Shown piece by piece: positions 16,687-25,684 of a stretch of DNA of 64,000 nucleotides. The position numbers and the translations under genes were made by a program. The stretch comes from Nodosilinea sp. WJT8-NPBG4. Its GTDB lineage: Bacteria > Cyanobacteriota > Cyanobacteriia > Phormidesmidales > Phormidesmidaceae. Numbering within the stretch: position 1 is the stretch's first letter; each line of letters opens with the position of its first letter. Location of the stretch: contig JAHHHQ010000057.1 of assembly GCA_019359285.1 (NCBI GenBank), positions 1-64,000 of the forward strand. The letters run 5' to 3'. The notes under the pieces are model-generated. The model was not told the origin of the DNA, ran no database searches, and saw nothing but the letters and a program-made list of their open reading frames with translations.

Positions 16687-18408
16687 ATGGTGACGACTTT
16701 TCCGCGATCGCTGCTCCCTGGACCGCCAACGGTGGCCAGTCTCAAGACCCTGGCCCAGGGGGCCGATCGCCAGATTGCAGCGCGGCGGTCGGGGCTGCCG
16801 CTGGTCTCGCCACGCCGCGACATTCCCATGAACTATCGGGTGTGGGGGCTGAAGTTTGGCAGCCAAGACAACGAGGTGCTGACTTCGGTGGGGGCGATCG
16901 CCGACCGATTTCAGCGCGACGGCGTTGACGGTCGCCTGCTGATTTTGGGAGAGGCCGGCGTCGGCAAGACCCATACCCTACTGGCGGTGGGCGAACTACT
17001 GGTGAAGCGTGGCGGGCCGGTGCCAGTGCTGGTGGATGTCTCAGCCTGGGCCGGGGAGACTATGCGCGATTGGCTAATGGTCACGCTGTGGCGCGAGTAC
17101 CGGGTGGCAAAATCTGACGCCAGCTATTGGATCGACAATGCCCAGCTCACCCTACTAATCGACGGGTTTGACCACCTGTCCACCACCCAAAAGCGCAAAT
17201 GCGCCGCTGCGATCGAAACCTTGCTGCGCAGCAACCCCAACCAAACCGCCCTGCTCTGCTGTCGCCGCCAGGTGCTCGAATCGTCTGGGCTAACCTTTGA
17301 CCAGTTCAACGGCGGCATCAATATCATTCCCCTAGCCGCCCAGCAGGTCAAAGATTACGTGCTGGCGCAGAACCGACCTGAGCTGTGGCCGACAATCAAG
17401 GGCAGCAAGCTGCTTCAGCAGTTGGCTAGGCTACCCCTGGTGCTAAACCTGCTGGTGGCGATGCCCAACCTGGCGGTGCCCCCCCTACGCAGTCGGGCCG
17501 ACCTGGTTAAGCGGTATCTGGATGAGGGGTTGGCTAAGGCAAAGGGCAATTCAGCTCAGCACCGAGCCGCTTTAGGCTGGCTGGCCGAGCAGCTCAGCGA
17601 GCGTCCTCGCACCTTTTATTTAGATGACATAGATCGGAGTTGGCTGCCCGAGCCGCGCCAGTTGCTCTATCGGCTACTGCTGGGGGTGGCGATCGCCCTG
17701 ATTATGGGACTGGTGGGCGGCAACCTGCTGCTGGGGGTGGCCCTAGGGCTGATGGCTTCTCAGATTGATCTGGAGAGTTTTCCCTATGTTCGGCTGGGGG
17801 TGGCGATCGCTCCCCTGGGCCGACTGATTTCCCTAGCGCTTACCTGCGGCGGGCTAGCCCTGGTACTGGGTCTCGGTCTCGGCACCGTGGCTGCACTGCT
17901 GCTGAGCCCCTTTGGCTATGGGGTTGTCGGATTTGGCGGAGCCGGGGCCGTAGGGGCTGTGCTGGGCTGGAGTTTAGGACTCGTGGGACTGCTCCAGGGC
18001 GGGGTGCCCGGAGCGGCTCAAATTCGTCAGACCCCCAATCAAGACCTGACCCTGGCCCTGCGAAATACGGTGGTGCTGGTGGCGGTATTGGGCACGATTT
18101 TGGGGCTACTGCTGGTACTACCGGCGGTCGTGAGCGGCCAGCCGCCGCTGACGCTGTTGCCCCTCAGCCGCCTGAGGCTAATCTTGGGGTGCCTGGTGAT
18201 TCTCGCCCTGTGGTTGTCCTTTAGCTTGCAGCACGGACTGGTGCGGCTACTGTTGGGCGGTAGGCAAGGTCTGCCCCAGGCGGCGCGCCCTTGGCTTGAG
18301 ACCATGGTGACGGCTGGGCTGCTGCGGCGCGTTGGAGGCGGCTACAGCTTTGGCCACGAAGAGCTGCGTCAGGCGATCGCACCGGAAAAAACTGGGAGCG
18401 ATCGCTAA
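16687..18408 (+). CDS. NACHT/STAND-type ATPase with C-terminal multi-pass membrane domain
   Basis: A 573-residue protein. The NTPase core has Walker A GEAGVGKT at residues 88-95 and Walker B LLIDGFDHL near 157-164, with the Asp-Gly-x-Asp arrangement of NACHT domains, a sensor-like CCRR near 196-199 and a winged-helix-like segment to about 300. Residues about 325-520 form a very hydrophobic Gly/Leu-rich block with roughly six or seven membrane helices. A cytoplasmic tail ends the protein. There is no WD40, TPR or LRR sensor repeat. NACHT proteins act in signalling, and bacterial ones have been linked to antiphage defence. No defence neighbour is present, so that role is only a possibility. The start could instead be the internal ATG at 16828. 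Confidence 0.8.
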   Translation: MVTTFPRSLLPGPPTVASLKTLAQGADRQIAARRSGLPLVSPRRDIPMNYRVWGLKFGSQDNEVLTSVGAIADRFQRDGVDGRLLILGEAGVGKTHTLLAVGELLVKRGGPVPVLVDVSAWAGETMRDWLMVTLWREYRVAKSDASYWIDNAQLTLLIDGFDHLSTTQKRKCAAAIETLLRSNPNQTALLCCRRQVLESSGLTFDQFNGGINIIPLAAQQVKDYVLAQNRPELWPTIKGSKLLQQLARLPLVLNLLVAMPNLAVPPLRSRADLVKRYLDEGLAKAKGNSAQHRAALGWLAEQLSERPRTFYLDDIDRSWLPEPRQLLYRLLLGVAIALIMGLVGGNLLLGVALGLMASQIDLESFPYVRLGVAIAPLGRLISLALTCGGLALVLGLGLGTVAALLLSPFGYGVVGFGGAGAVGAVLGWSLGLVGLLQGGVPGAAQIRQTPNQDLTLALRNTVVLVAVLGTILGLLLVLPAVVSGQPPLTLLPLSRLRLILGCLVILALWLSFSLQHGLVRLLLGGRQGLPQAARPWLETMVTAGLLRRVGGGYSFGHEELRQAIAPEKTGSDR

Positions 18409-18651
18409 CTCTGTCGGCTAGGCGTCATCTGAATAGCGCGCTAACGCGTACAGTAGGCAGGGTTGTGGCCCGGCGACTCCAGGCTTTGTCTTCAACAGTG
18501 CTAGATTAAACCCGATTCTTGAGTGGCTGCTACTGAGTGCTTGCTCTACTCAGGCCATTCTCAGATACATCGGCCAAAATCTACTGGATAGTGCTCGGTT
18601 AGCTGGCCTGAGGCTGCGCCCGCCGCTTCTGCTCCTTACCGTCTTTCAGCC

Positions 18652-20967
18652 ATGCCGTCTCTATCGAGATCTGTTTCTAAACCGATCGACAAGGCTACAT
18701 CGCGCCCGTCGGTACGCTGGGCAACCCTGGTCATGGCGGCCACCGTGGGACTCTCAGCAGCCGTTGTCATAGCCTGGTTTGCGGGTGAGGCAAGAATTAC
18801 CAAAATTTTTGCCCAGCTCCAGGTATTGCAGAGTCAGCCCCCCATGTGGCTCGAAGTACCGATGGTGGCGGCTCAATATCTGGTGGCCCCCACGGTGCTG
18901 CTACTGCTCATCGCCTTTGCCATTACCCGCATTTCACCCCGGCCCCGGCCCTGGTCGCGATGCGTTGTGATCAGCATTTTGCTGGTTTTAGTAACCCGCT
19001 ATCTCGTCTGGCGCTGCCTCTCAACTCTAAATTTGGCTTCGCCCCTAGAGGGCACCTTTAGCCTGCTGCTGCTGGGGATGGAGCTGTTTGGCCTCACCAT
19101 CAGCATCATTCAACTGCTGCTGCTGCTGCGGGTGCGCGATCGCCATTCCCAGGCCGATGTACTAGAGCACGATGTGATTCAGGGGCGCTACCAGCCTTGG
19201 GTAGACGTGTTCATACCCACCTACGATGAACCGGCTTTTATCTTGCGCCGCACCGTCATTGGCTGTCAGGCAATGGATTACCCACGCAAAACCGTATACC
19301 TGCTCGACGACACTCGCCGTTCCGAGATCAAGGCCCTGGCATCAGAATTAGGATGCCAGTACCTAACTCGCCCGAACAACTACCACGCCAAAGCTGGCAA
19401 CCTCAACCACGCCCTCGAACTCACCCAGGGAGAACTGATCGCCTGCTTTGATGCCGATTTCGTCCCAACTCGCAATTTTCTCTGCCGCACCGTGGGCTTC
19501 TTTCAAAACCGAGCGGTGGGGCTGGTGCAGACACCCCAGAGTTTTTATAACCCCGACCCCATTGCCCGCAACCTGGGTTTAGAAGGGGTGTTGACCCCAG
19601 ACGAAGAGGTGTTTTACCGCCAGATTCAGCCGATGCGAGATGGGTCGGGCAGCGTGGTCTGTGCCGGCACCTCGTTTGTGGTGCGCCGCAGCGCCTTGGA
19701 AGACAGCGGTGGGTTTGTCACCGAGTCGCTCAGCGAAGACTACTTCACCGCCATCCGCATAGCGGCCCGAGGCAACGAAGTCATCTATTTAGACGAACAG
19801 CTCAGTGCGGGCCTAGCAGCGGAGAACATCTCAGCCCATGTTACCCAGCGGCTGCGGTGGGCCAGGGGGACCCTCCAGGCGTTTTTTATCGACTCCAACC
19901 CCCTGACGATTCGAGGGCTCACCCCGCTTCAGCGCCTGGGGCATTTAGAAGGGCTGATGAATCAGTTGGGCAGCATTCCCCGCCTGGTGTTGTTGCTGAT
20001 GCCCCTGGCCTATTCATTTCTCAACGTGGTGCCGATTCAGGCCAATACCTCAGAGGTGCTGTATTTCTTTTTGCCCTACTACCTGGTGCAGCTCACCGTA
20101 TTTGCCTGGCTCAACCACTACTCCCGCTCGGCGCTGATGTCTGATGTTTATTCAGTGGTGCTGGTGTTTCCCCTGGCCGCGACGGTGATTCAAGCGCTGG
20201 TCAGTCCGTTCTCAAAAGGCTTTGAGGTTACTCCCAAGGGCACCGCCAACCAAACGTTTCAGTTTAATTGGCGGCTGAGCCTACCTCTGGTGATTTTGTT
20301 TGGGCTTACTACCATCAGCCTGTGGCGCAACCTAGGCCTGTGCCTGATGGCTGGATGGGGCAGCGACACCTACGACTTACAGGCCAAGGGACTGGCTCTG
20401 GGCTGGCTGTGGAGCGCTTACAACCTGGCGATGATCGCGATCGCCCTGCTGATTTTGCTAGATGTCCCCCGCCCCGACCCCCATGTGTGGCTCGATCTGC
20501 GCCGGGTAGTGAGGCTATCGCCCCGGCTGTTTCAGGCGGCGGCGGGCGATCGCTCTGACGCCATGCCCATCACTGGCCCTGCTCCCAGAACCTGGTGGGG
20601 CATTACCACGCTGATGTCAGAGGTTGGAGTCGAGGTCGCCCTCACCCAGCAAGCATCTTTGGAGCATCCCCTCAGCGTGGGGATGGCGGTAGATCTAGAA
20701 ATTGCTGAGGAGGCGATCGCCCTAGAGGGCATTGTCACCGCCATAGACTACCAAGACGAGTTTCCTCACCTGCGGGTGCAGTTTGGCCCCATGGCTGCTG
20801 CCACCTACGGCACCCTGGTCACCACCCTATTTTGTCGCCCTGGCCAGTGGAAGCGGTGGAATAGCCCCGGCGAGCTGCAATCGATCGGGCTGCTGCTGCG
20901 GGTGCTGTTTTGGCCAAGATGGGCAAATGGCCGCAGTTCTAAAGCGCTGCCGGTGGTCAAAGGGTAA
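18652..20967 (+). CDS. Cellulose synthase-like family 2 glycosyltransferase with PilZ-like domain
   Basis: A 771-residue membrane glycosyltransferase with N-terminal helices up to about residue 165. The GT2 catalytic domain has D,D (DDTRR near 219), DAD near 266, SEDYF near 361 and the processivity motif QRLRW near 398. More helices follow to about 610, then a C-terminal PilZ-like domain (about 640-740). This is the BcsA/CesA layout: it extends a beta-glucan from UDP-glucose and exports it. In the PilZ domain an RRVVR motif precedes it, but the DxSxxG motif reads LMSEVG with the Asp missing, so c-di-GMP binding is uncertain. No bcsB or bcsC neighbour is present. 243 nt of unassigned DNA lie upstream. 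Confidence 0.9.
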   Translation: MPSLSRSVSKPIDKATSRPSVRWATLVMAATVGLSAAVVIAWFAGEARITKIFAQLQVLQSQPPMWLEVPMVAAQYLVAPTVLLLLIAFAITRISPRPRPWSRCVVISILLVLVTRYLVWRCLSTLNLASPLEGTFSLLLLGMELFGLTISIIQLLLLLRVRDRHSQADVLEHDVIQGRYQPWVDVFIPTYDEPAFILRRTVIGCQAMDYPRKTVYLLDDTRRSEIKALASELGCQYLTRPNNYHAKAGNLNHALELTQGELIACFDADFVPTRNFLCRTVGFFQNRAVGLVQTPQSFYNPDPIARNLGLEGVLTPDEEVFYRQIQPMRDGSGSVVCAGTSFVVRRSALEDSGGFVTESLSEDYFTAIRIAARGNEVIYLDEQLSAGLAAENISAHVTQRLRWARGTLQAFFIDSNPLTIRGLTPLQRLGHLEGLMNQLGSIPRLVLLLMPLAYSFLNVVPIQANTSEVLYFFLPYYLVQLTVFAWLNHYSRSALMSDVYSVVLVFPLAATVIQALVSPFSKGFEVTPKGTANQTFQFNWRLSLPLVILFGLTTISLWRNLGLCLMAGWGSDTYDLQAKGLALGWLWSAYNLAMIAIALLILLDVPRPDPHVWLDLRRVVRLSPRLFQAAAGDRSDAMPITGPAPRTWWGITTLMSEVGVEVALTQQASLEHPLSVGMAVDLEIAEEAIALEGIVTAIDYQDEFPHLRVQFGPMAAATYGTLVTTLFCRPGQWKRWNSPGELQSIGLLLRVLFWPRWANGRSSKALPVVKG

Positions 20968-21044
20968 ACCATCCGCCTAGAAACACTCTATGATGGCGGC
21001 TATCACACTACCCACTGCGCCTTTGTCGCCTCGCGCCCTAGCCT

Positions 21045-21266
21045 ATGCAGATCACCTACGACCCCGATCGCGACATCCTGCAAATCGCCTTTAACCAGCA
21101 CGAAGTTGGCGAAACTGCCCAAATTTCGCCCAACCTCATTCTCGATTACGACGACGACGGCATGATTGTCGGGCTCGAACTGCGCGAGGCCTCTCGCCGG
21201 GTCGACAGCCCCCTCTCGGTCACGTTTACCATAGGCGACGCCGACCTTGAAAAGCCGCAGCCGTAG
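21045..21266 (+). CDS. DUF2283 domain protein
   Basis: A 73-residue protein with the DUF2283 pattern: ITYDPDRDILQIAF, then LILDYDDDGMIVGLELREASRR. The family is small, acidic and of unknown function, often lying near toxin-antitoxin-like genes. No toxin partner is adjacent here. It follows the glycosyltransferase by 77 nt on the same strand. Confidence 0.85.
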   Translation: MQITYDPDRDILQIAFNQHEVGETAQISPNLILDYDDDGMIVGLELREASRRVDSPLSVTFTIGDADLEKPQP

Positions 21267-21354
21267 AGGCTTAGCAGAATGACCTGGGCTAATGCAAGGT
21301 GATTGAACTCAGTGTCGCTGTGAATTCAGTGGCGGGGCGCTGCAATCAGCAAAG

Positions 21355-21381
21355 CAAAAAAAGGGGAGGCATTGCCTCCCC
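21355..21381 (-). terminator. Rho-independent terminator of hsp20
   Basis: On the minus strand GGGGAGGC and GCCTCCCC form an 8-bp stem with a 3-nt loop, followed by TTTTTTT. It lies about 60 nt after the hsp20 stop. Confidence 0.9.
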
Positions 21382-21441
21382 AGTCCTCATGACTTACTCT
21401 CAATCGTCAACCGTTAGCGCAGAGACATCTCCGGCTCTGAG

Positions 21442-21918
21442 CTAGGCTTCACCCGCTTCGATGGCAGGGGCTTCAGTACCGCCTAGGCTGATCTTGACGA
21501 CCTTGTTGCGAGCTTCAACCACTTTGGGCAGAGTCAGGGTCAGCACGCCGTGGGTAAAGTCGGCCACAACCTTGTCGTTTTGCACAGCGTCGGGCAGGTT
21601 GACCATACGCTGGAAGCTACCGTAGCGGGTGTCGTCGTAGAGCACCTGCGTGCCTTCTTCAGCAGAGGCTTCGGGGGCCTTGCGAACGCCGGCAACAGAT
21701 ACGCTGTCAGCGGTTACCTGCACATCGAGGTCGGCAGCGGTGACGCCCACCAAGTGAGCCGTCAACACAAACTCATGGCCGTGGTCAACTAAGCGAATGG
21801 CAGGAGCCCAATCGGTCTTGGTCAGCGCTTCACTGGTGAGATCGCCAAAGGCATCATTGATCTGACGACGAATGGCGTTGATTTCGCTAATGGGGTCTAA
21901 GTAGCGACGAATAATCAT
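21442..21918 (-). CDS. Small heat shock protein, Hsp20/alpha-crystallin family
   Basis: 158 residues from the ATG at 21918, which has an AGGAGG site 10 nt upstream; the longer frame to 21978 lacks one. It begins MIIRRYLDPISEINAIRRQ, typical of cyanobacterial Hsp17-like proteins. The alpha-crystallin domain spans about residues 45-140 and ends with the GVLTLTLPK motif. A C-terminal IXI/V-type anchor may be the IS/AP region after VVKISL. It is an ATP-independent holdase that also protects membranes in cyanobacteria. The gene is monocistronic with its own terminator. I see no CIRCE element upstream. Confidence 0.95.
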   Translation of the reverse strand: MIIRRYLDPISEINAIRRQINDAFGDLTSEALTKTDWAPAIRLVDHGHEFVLTAHLVGVTAADLDVQVTADSVSVAGVRKAPEASAEEGTQVLYDDTRYGSFQRMVNLPDAVQNDKVVADFTHGVLTLTLPKVVEARNKVVKISLGGTEAPAIEAGEA

Positions 21919-22145
21919 AGATTCTAATCCTCCTGATACTTGCCTTTGCAAACGTCTAAGGTGAGTCAGGTCAAGCATTTGCGCTTTTACCCTCTACAGC
22001 TACTATGGTGCGTCAGAGTTGCTTGCACCTCCAGTCGTAGGAACCCTACTGAGATGGCGAACTTCCCCACCGAACTGGTTGTGGGGTTAACCGTAGGGCG
22101 ATCGCACCCCCAAGCTATGGGCTAAGAATGTTAAAGCGACGGTCG

Positions 22146-22292
22146 CGATCGCGTTTGCAGGACGGTGACATGCCATTGCAGCTTGATGACATGCCATTGC
22201 AGCTTGATGACATGTGATTGCAGGGCAGTGATACGCGATTGCGGCGCAGTGATATGCGATTGCGGCGCAGTGATATGCGATTGCAGCAAGCT
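22146..22292. repeat. Seven 21-nt tandem repeats with a HIP1-like core
   Basis: Six clear units start at 22167, 22188, 22209, 22230, 22251 and 22272, with one more degenerate unit at 22146. Each unit holds a core related to GCGATTGC, one base from HIP1 (GCGATCGC), and the first unit overlaps a true HIP1 at 22145. Units 1-2 are identical, and units 4-5 differ at a single base. The unit length is two helical turns. On the minus strand the array reads as a 7-residue repeat in an open frame (22087-22407), which I do not trust as a gene. Confidence 0.9.
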
Positions 22293-22496
22293 CTGACGAC
22301 TTAAATTCTTTGTGAGTACCATAGCAATTAGTGTTTTCCTTCAGCCAGCCCCACCTCAGTATGAACAACGGCGATTCCCATAGGGATCGCGGCGGGAATT
22401 GCTTCAAATGTTCAGCGCCAGCCAGCCACGGTTTTCCCTGTCAAATCTCAGTCGTACCTTTGAATTTATGACTGAGCTATACCGTTTGCGATCGCG

Positions 22497-23594
22497 CTAC
22501 AGCGTGACCAGGTCGGGATAGTTAGCAATCAGTTCATCGCCGCTGAGGCTATCGCTAGGGTCTTGGGGCGTCCACAGCAGTTCATACACCAGCAGGTAGG
22601 CGGGCGAAATAGAGCCCAAGCGCTGCAATACCGCCTTTAAGTCAGCAACAGAATTAACGGTGCTAAACAGGGGGCGATCGTCCGCTGTGCCCAGCAGCAG
22701 CGTCACCACAATATGAGAGGCCACATCTTGGCTTGGTCCACCGGGCATAGTCCGTCGCTGCACTTCGCCGCCCACATTTACCAAAGTTTCGACGGTAAAC
22801 TTGCTGCGCTCTTGAATCGACAGCCGCTCAAACCGTTCCGCCGCCTGCTCGCGCCCAGCCACCGTCTGCGACTCGGCCCGCACATGGGTCCAATAGTCGG
22901 GGTGACGCAGCAGCGCCAGCACTGTTTCACGCAGCTGGGTGGCCAGCCCCGCTGGGGTAGTGAGGTCAGCGTTGACAGCGATGCGATCGAGGTCGCGCTG
23001 AAGATCTCTTGCTCCCGCTAGCAGCACTATCTGTAGGCGCGTCACGGTGACAATGTCGTTGAGCAGCTCGCTCTGGCTACCCGCCGCTGCTGGGTCGTCA
23101 AACCTACGACTGCCGCCCTGCATATAGTTAAACGCGATGGGCAGCAAAATAAACCCCACCACCACAATCACAATCAAAAATCCACCGCCGCCACCGCCAC
23201 CGCCCGTGCCCACATACACCGGAGCAGGAGCGTAGGTGGGGTAGGGCACAATCACCGGCCCCGGAGCTGAGCGATAGCCGTAGCCACCGCCATAGCCGCC
23301 GCCATAGCCACCGCTGTAGCCACCACCATAGCTAGGCAAACTGCGCGGAGCCGAAGGCGCAGGCGCAGAGGAACGGCCGAAGGAGCCCCCCCGGCTCATG
23401 CCGCCGCTGACAGCCTGTTCTCTAATAGTCCCCGACGACCCAAAGCCCTGGCTAAGCCGCTGTTCGATCGCCCCTAGGGAAAGGTGATGGCTCTTAACCA
23501 CCGGCACTACCCCCAGATAGACCACCATCGCAATCATGACGGTGATAGCAGCAATCATCCACCAAAGCCGCTTAAAGCTAGAGCTCACCTGCAT
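22497..23594 (-). CDS. DUF1517 family membrane protein
   Basis: A 365-residue protein. An N-terminal membrane helix (about 10-32) is followed by a Ser/Gly/Tyr-rich low-complexity region (about 70-130). A poly-Gly stretch leads into a second membrane helix (about 138-160), and the C-terminal half is a conserved soluble domain. This is the layout of DUF1517 proteins of cyanobacteria and chloroplasts, whose function is unsettled. A GGAG lies 8 nt before the ATG at 23594, preferred to the GTG just before it. The tyrosine/glycine repeats (SGGYGGGYGGGYG) come from a repetitive DNA stretch near 23280-23330. Confidence 0.8.
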   Translation of the reverse strand: MQVSSSFKRLWWMIAAITVMIAMVVYLGVVPVVKSHHLSLGAIEQRLSQGFGSSGTIREQAVSGGMSRGGSFGRSSAPAPSAPRSLPSYGGGYSGGYGGGYGGGYGYRSAPGPVIVPYPTYAPAPVYVGTGGGGGGGGFLIVIVVVGFILLPIAFNYMQGGSRRFDDPAAAGSQSELLNDIVTVTRLQIVLLAGARDLQRDLDRIAVNADLTTPAGLATQLRETVLALLRHPDYWTHVRAESQTVAGREQAAERFERLSIQERSKFTVETLVNVGGEVQRRTMPGGPSQDVASHIVVTLLLGTADDRPLFSTVNSVADLKAVLQRLGSISPAYLLVYELLWTPQDPSDSLSGDELIANYPDLVTL

Positions 23595-23597
23595 CAC

Positions 23598-23998
23598 GGG
23601 TTCTCCAATAGTTCATTCAACGTAGAGTTTGAAGATCGCCTGAAACCTCTCCTTGAGTATCCAAGAAACTCCCTAGCTTGGGGGTTAATAATCCTAAACT
23701 CGTCGGCAGCAGCACCGTTGAAGGCACAAGCAGCATGATCGCACCTGAGATTAGGTGAAGGGGTTAGGCAGCACCGGCGCAGACCTAGCCATGGCGCATC
23801 CACCGCTTGGGGAGGCATCGTCATTAGTCAGCGGGGACCTAGGCAGGTTGCGTTGCCAAAACCGTAACTCCACACCGCTTCCTTATAGTTCATTGATAAA
23901 TTGCCTAAGGACTCAGGGGAGATACAGTCAGCATTTTGAGCCATGCCTAAGCAGAAGACTGTAGTTCTCCCGGCTGAACGTTAGGTGTGAGATTAATC
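23598..23998. other. Intergenic region between DUF1517 gene and YbaY-domain gene
   Basis: About 400 nt between divergent genes. Presumably contains both promoters. I see no repeat, RNA motif or convincing small gene. Confidence 0.5.
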
Positions 23999-25198
23999 AT
24001 GAACAAGCGAGTATTTTCTGCTCTTCTAAGCGCTGGCTTAGCAGCCACCTCCCTAGGCAGTGGGGCGATAACCGGAGATCAGGCCATGGCGCAAACCCAG
24101 CCCGAATGGCACAACTGCATGACCCGTGAGGTCTTTACCCCTGAGAAACAGGTTTGGTGCGATCGTTGGAACACCCTAGTCAACGGCACCTACATTGTGC
24201 CTCTAGGTTTTGGTCCCGAGCCCACCTTTGAAACCGTCACCCTGGAAAATGGCGAGTACAATCGTCCCGGCGAACTGCTGGTCGGCAGGGCCAAAGAGCC
24301 GAACTGGCTGGCCTTTGGCGACATCAACGGCGATGGCAAAACCGATGCCGCTATATTCTTCGGCGTCAACCAAGGAGGCGGCACCAACCTGGTCACCTAC
24401 GTGGCTGCTGTAATGGATATCGACGGTGCAGCCCAGGCTCTGCGCCCCGTCGCTGTGGGTGAGCGCATTATGCTCAACGGCCCCACCACCATTGAAAATC
24501 AACGCATTAACGTATCGCAGCTAACCCAAACCGAGGTGATCAACCGCAGCTTCGTGGTCAATAGCGATAGCCTCAGCGAACTGGCTCAGCTGCCAGGGCC
24601 GGTGGATTCCAGCATGCCTGACGGCACCATCGTGTTTTCGCAAACGCCGACCTATGCGGTGAGGGTGTTTACCCAGCAGGGCCAGCCCCGCATCAATTTG
24701 TTTAACAAATCCACTGGGCAGCAAGAGCTGAATGCCGCCCCAGCTACTACCAACGTTTCGGCTGGGGGCGTCACCTTCACCCACGGCGGCACTCCCTCGG
24801 TAGCGGTGAACATTGCCGCTGACGTTACCCAAACGATCGAGGTCAACAACGCCGTGCAAACCAACTCTGCCAGCGTCACCGGCACCGTCAGCTATCTGCC
24901 CCGCATTGCCATGCCCCCCAACGCTATTTTGGAGGTCAGCCTGGTAGATGTCAGCCGGGCCAATGCGCCTGCGATCGTGCTGGCCTCCCAGGGGACGGTG
25001 TTTGGCGATCGCCAAGTGCCGATTCCCTTTGAGCTGGTCTACAATCCCGATCAGATTGACCCACGCTTGAGCTACGCAGTGCAGGCCCGCATTACTGTCG
25101 ATGGGGATCTGCGATTTACCACGACTAGCCGCTTTGCAGTGATCACCCAGGGCAACCCTACCAATGTAGAAGTTCTGGTTGAGCAGATTTCGCGGTAA
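23999..25198 (+). CDS. Secreted protein with C-terminal YbaY domain
   Basis: 399 residues from the ATG at 23999, preceded by an AGGTGTGAG purine-rich site. A Sec signal peptide ends near AMAQTQ. Domains in order: an N-terminal segment with GDINGDGKTDAAIF (about 105-120), an FG-GAP/EF-hand-like acidic loop; a middle module (about 215-295) also found in the SH3 protein at 42310; and a C-terminal YbaY domain (about 300-395) with NAILEVSLVDVSRANAP and VPIPFELVYNPDQIDPR. YbaY domains are beta-sandwiches of unclear function in cell-envelope proteins. It should act outside the cytoplasmic membrane. Confidence 0.8.
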   Translation: MNKRVFSALLSAGLAATSLGSGAITGDQAMAQTQPEWHNCMTREVFTPEKQVWCDRWNTLVNGTYIVPLGFGPEPTFETVTLENGEYNRPGELLVGRAKEPNWLAFGDINGDGKTDAAIFFGVNQGGGTNLVTYVAAVMDIDGAAQALRPVAVGERIMLNGPTTIENQRINVSQLTQTEVINRSFVVNSDSLSELAQLPGPVDSSMPDGTIVFSQTPTYAVRVFTQQGQPRINLFNKSTGQQELNAAPATTNVSAGGVTFTHGGTPSVAVNIAADVTQTIEVNNAVQTNSASVTGTVSYLPRIAMPPNAILEVSLVDVSRANAPAIVLASQGTVFGDRQVPIPFELVYNPDQIDPRLSYAVQARITVDGDLRFTTTSRFAVITQGNPTNVEVLVEQISR

Positions 25199-25212
25199 GC
25201 CCAGGGCAGCGA

Positions 25213-25250
25213 GTGGTTCTATCGGCGATCAAACTGGCCGAGAGAACCAC
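25213..25250. repeat. Stem-loop after the YbaY-domain gene
   Basis: GTGGTTCT/AGAACCAC plus TCGGC/GCCGA form a stem of about 13 bp with a small bulge and a 10-nt loop, 15 nt after the stop. There is no T run, so it may protect the mRNA 3' end rather than terminate. Confidence 0.6.
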
Positions 25251-25496
25251 CCGCAACCCAATGCTGTTTACTTCCCCTAGTTCTACCAGAACAAGCAGCG
25301 CAAGGGTCCTAGCTAGGCTGCACCAAAGCTTTTGCCAGGCCGCCTTTTGCCAGGCTAAAGGCATTAGATTCAGTATTAGCCCCTAAGCCTCTAAACAGGC
25401 TCTCCGAGGAAATACTGAGTACATCTGCTCATTAGCTTAGGTTATCAAATCAACACACAATCAGTAGAGATTGTGTTAATGGAAATCTGTAATTGT

Positions 25497-25505
25497 TGTT
25501 ACAAT
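25497..25505 (+). promoter_or_regulatory. Extended -10 promoter of a candidate small RNA
   Basis: TGTTACAAT fits the extended -10 consensus (TGnTAnnAT). No good -35 box at the usual distance is visible. Transcription would begin near 25512. Confidence 0.5.
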
Positions 25506-25511
25506 GAGAGA

Positions 25512-25660
25512 CGGAGGAGATGAGAGCCCTCCAGCGGAAAAATTATCTAACCTTAGGCACTGCAAAAAGTGCTGGGTTTTGGTGGTTTCTTCCAGACTGA
25601 GAGAACAACGTAGATATTTAGTATCACCCACGTCGGCTTCCCTAGGGAGCCGATTTTTTT
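25512..25660 (+). ncRNA. Candidate small structured RNA, about 150 nt, not a recognised family
   Basis: Between an extended -10 box and a strong terminator lies a stretch with no plausible protein. It can form a GGAGG/CCTCC hairpin (near 25514-25537), a GCACT/AGTGC hairpin (near 25558-25575) and the terminator stem. The next rightward gene is 2.6 kb away behind two leftward genes, so this is not a 5' leader. The upstream gene ends 310 nt earlier after its own stem-loop. It lacks the SRP, 6S, tmRNA and Yfr1 core motifs that I know. A read-through 3' tail is the main alternative. Confidence 0.5.
25633..25660 (+). terminator. Rho-independent terminator of the candidate small RNA
   Basis: TCGGCTTCC (25633-25641) pairs with GGGAGCCGA (25645-25653), 9 bp with one G-U, 3-nt loop, then TTTTTTT. 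The T run exists only in the rightward direction. Confidence 0.88.
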
Positions 25661-25684
25661 ATTCTTTACGATCGCGATCGCCCT

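Noticed and set aside
22087..22407. Minus-strand 106-codon frame with a seven-residue repeat
   Set aside because: The open frame is explained by the 21-nt repeat, whose unit is a multiple of three; the flanks have no recognised homology or ribosome binding site.
25505..25660. Candidate riboswitch (TPP, cobalamin, glutamine) or 6S/SRP RNA
   Set aside because: A CTGAGAG and a GCACTG occur, but the other conserved elements of these RNAs are missing, and no gene follows to be regulated.
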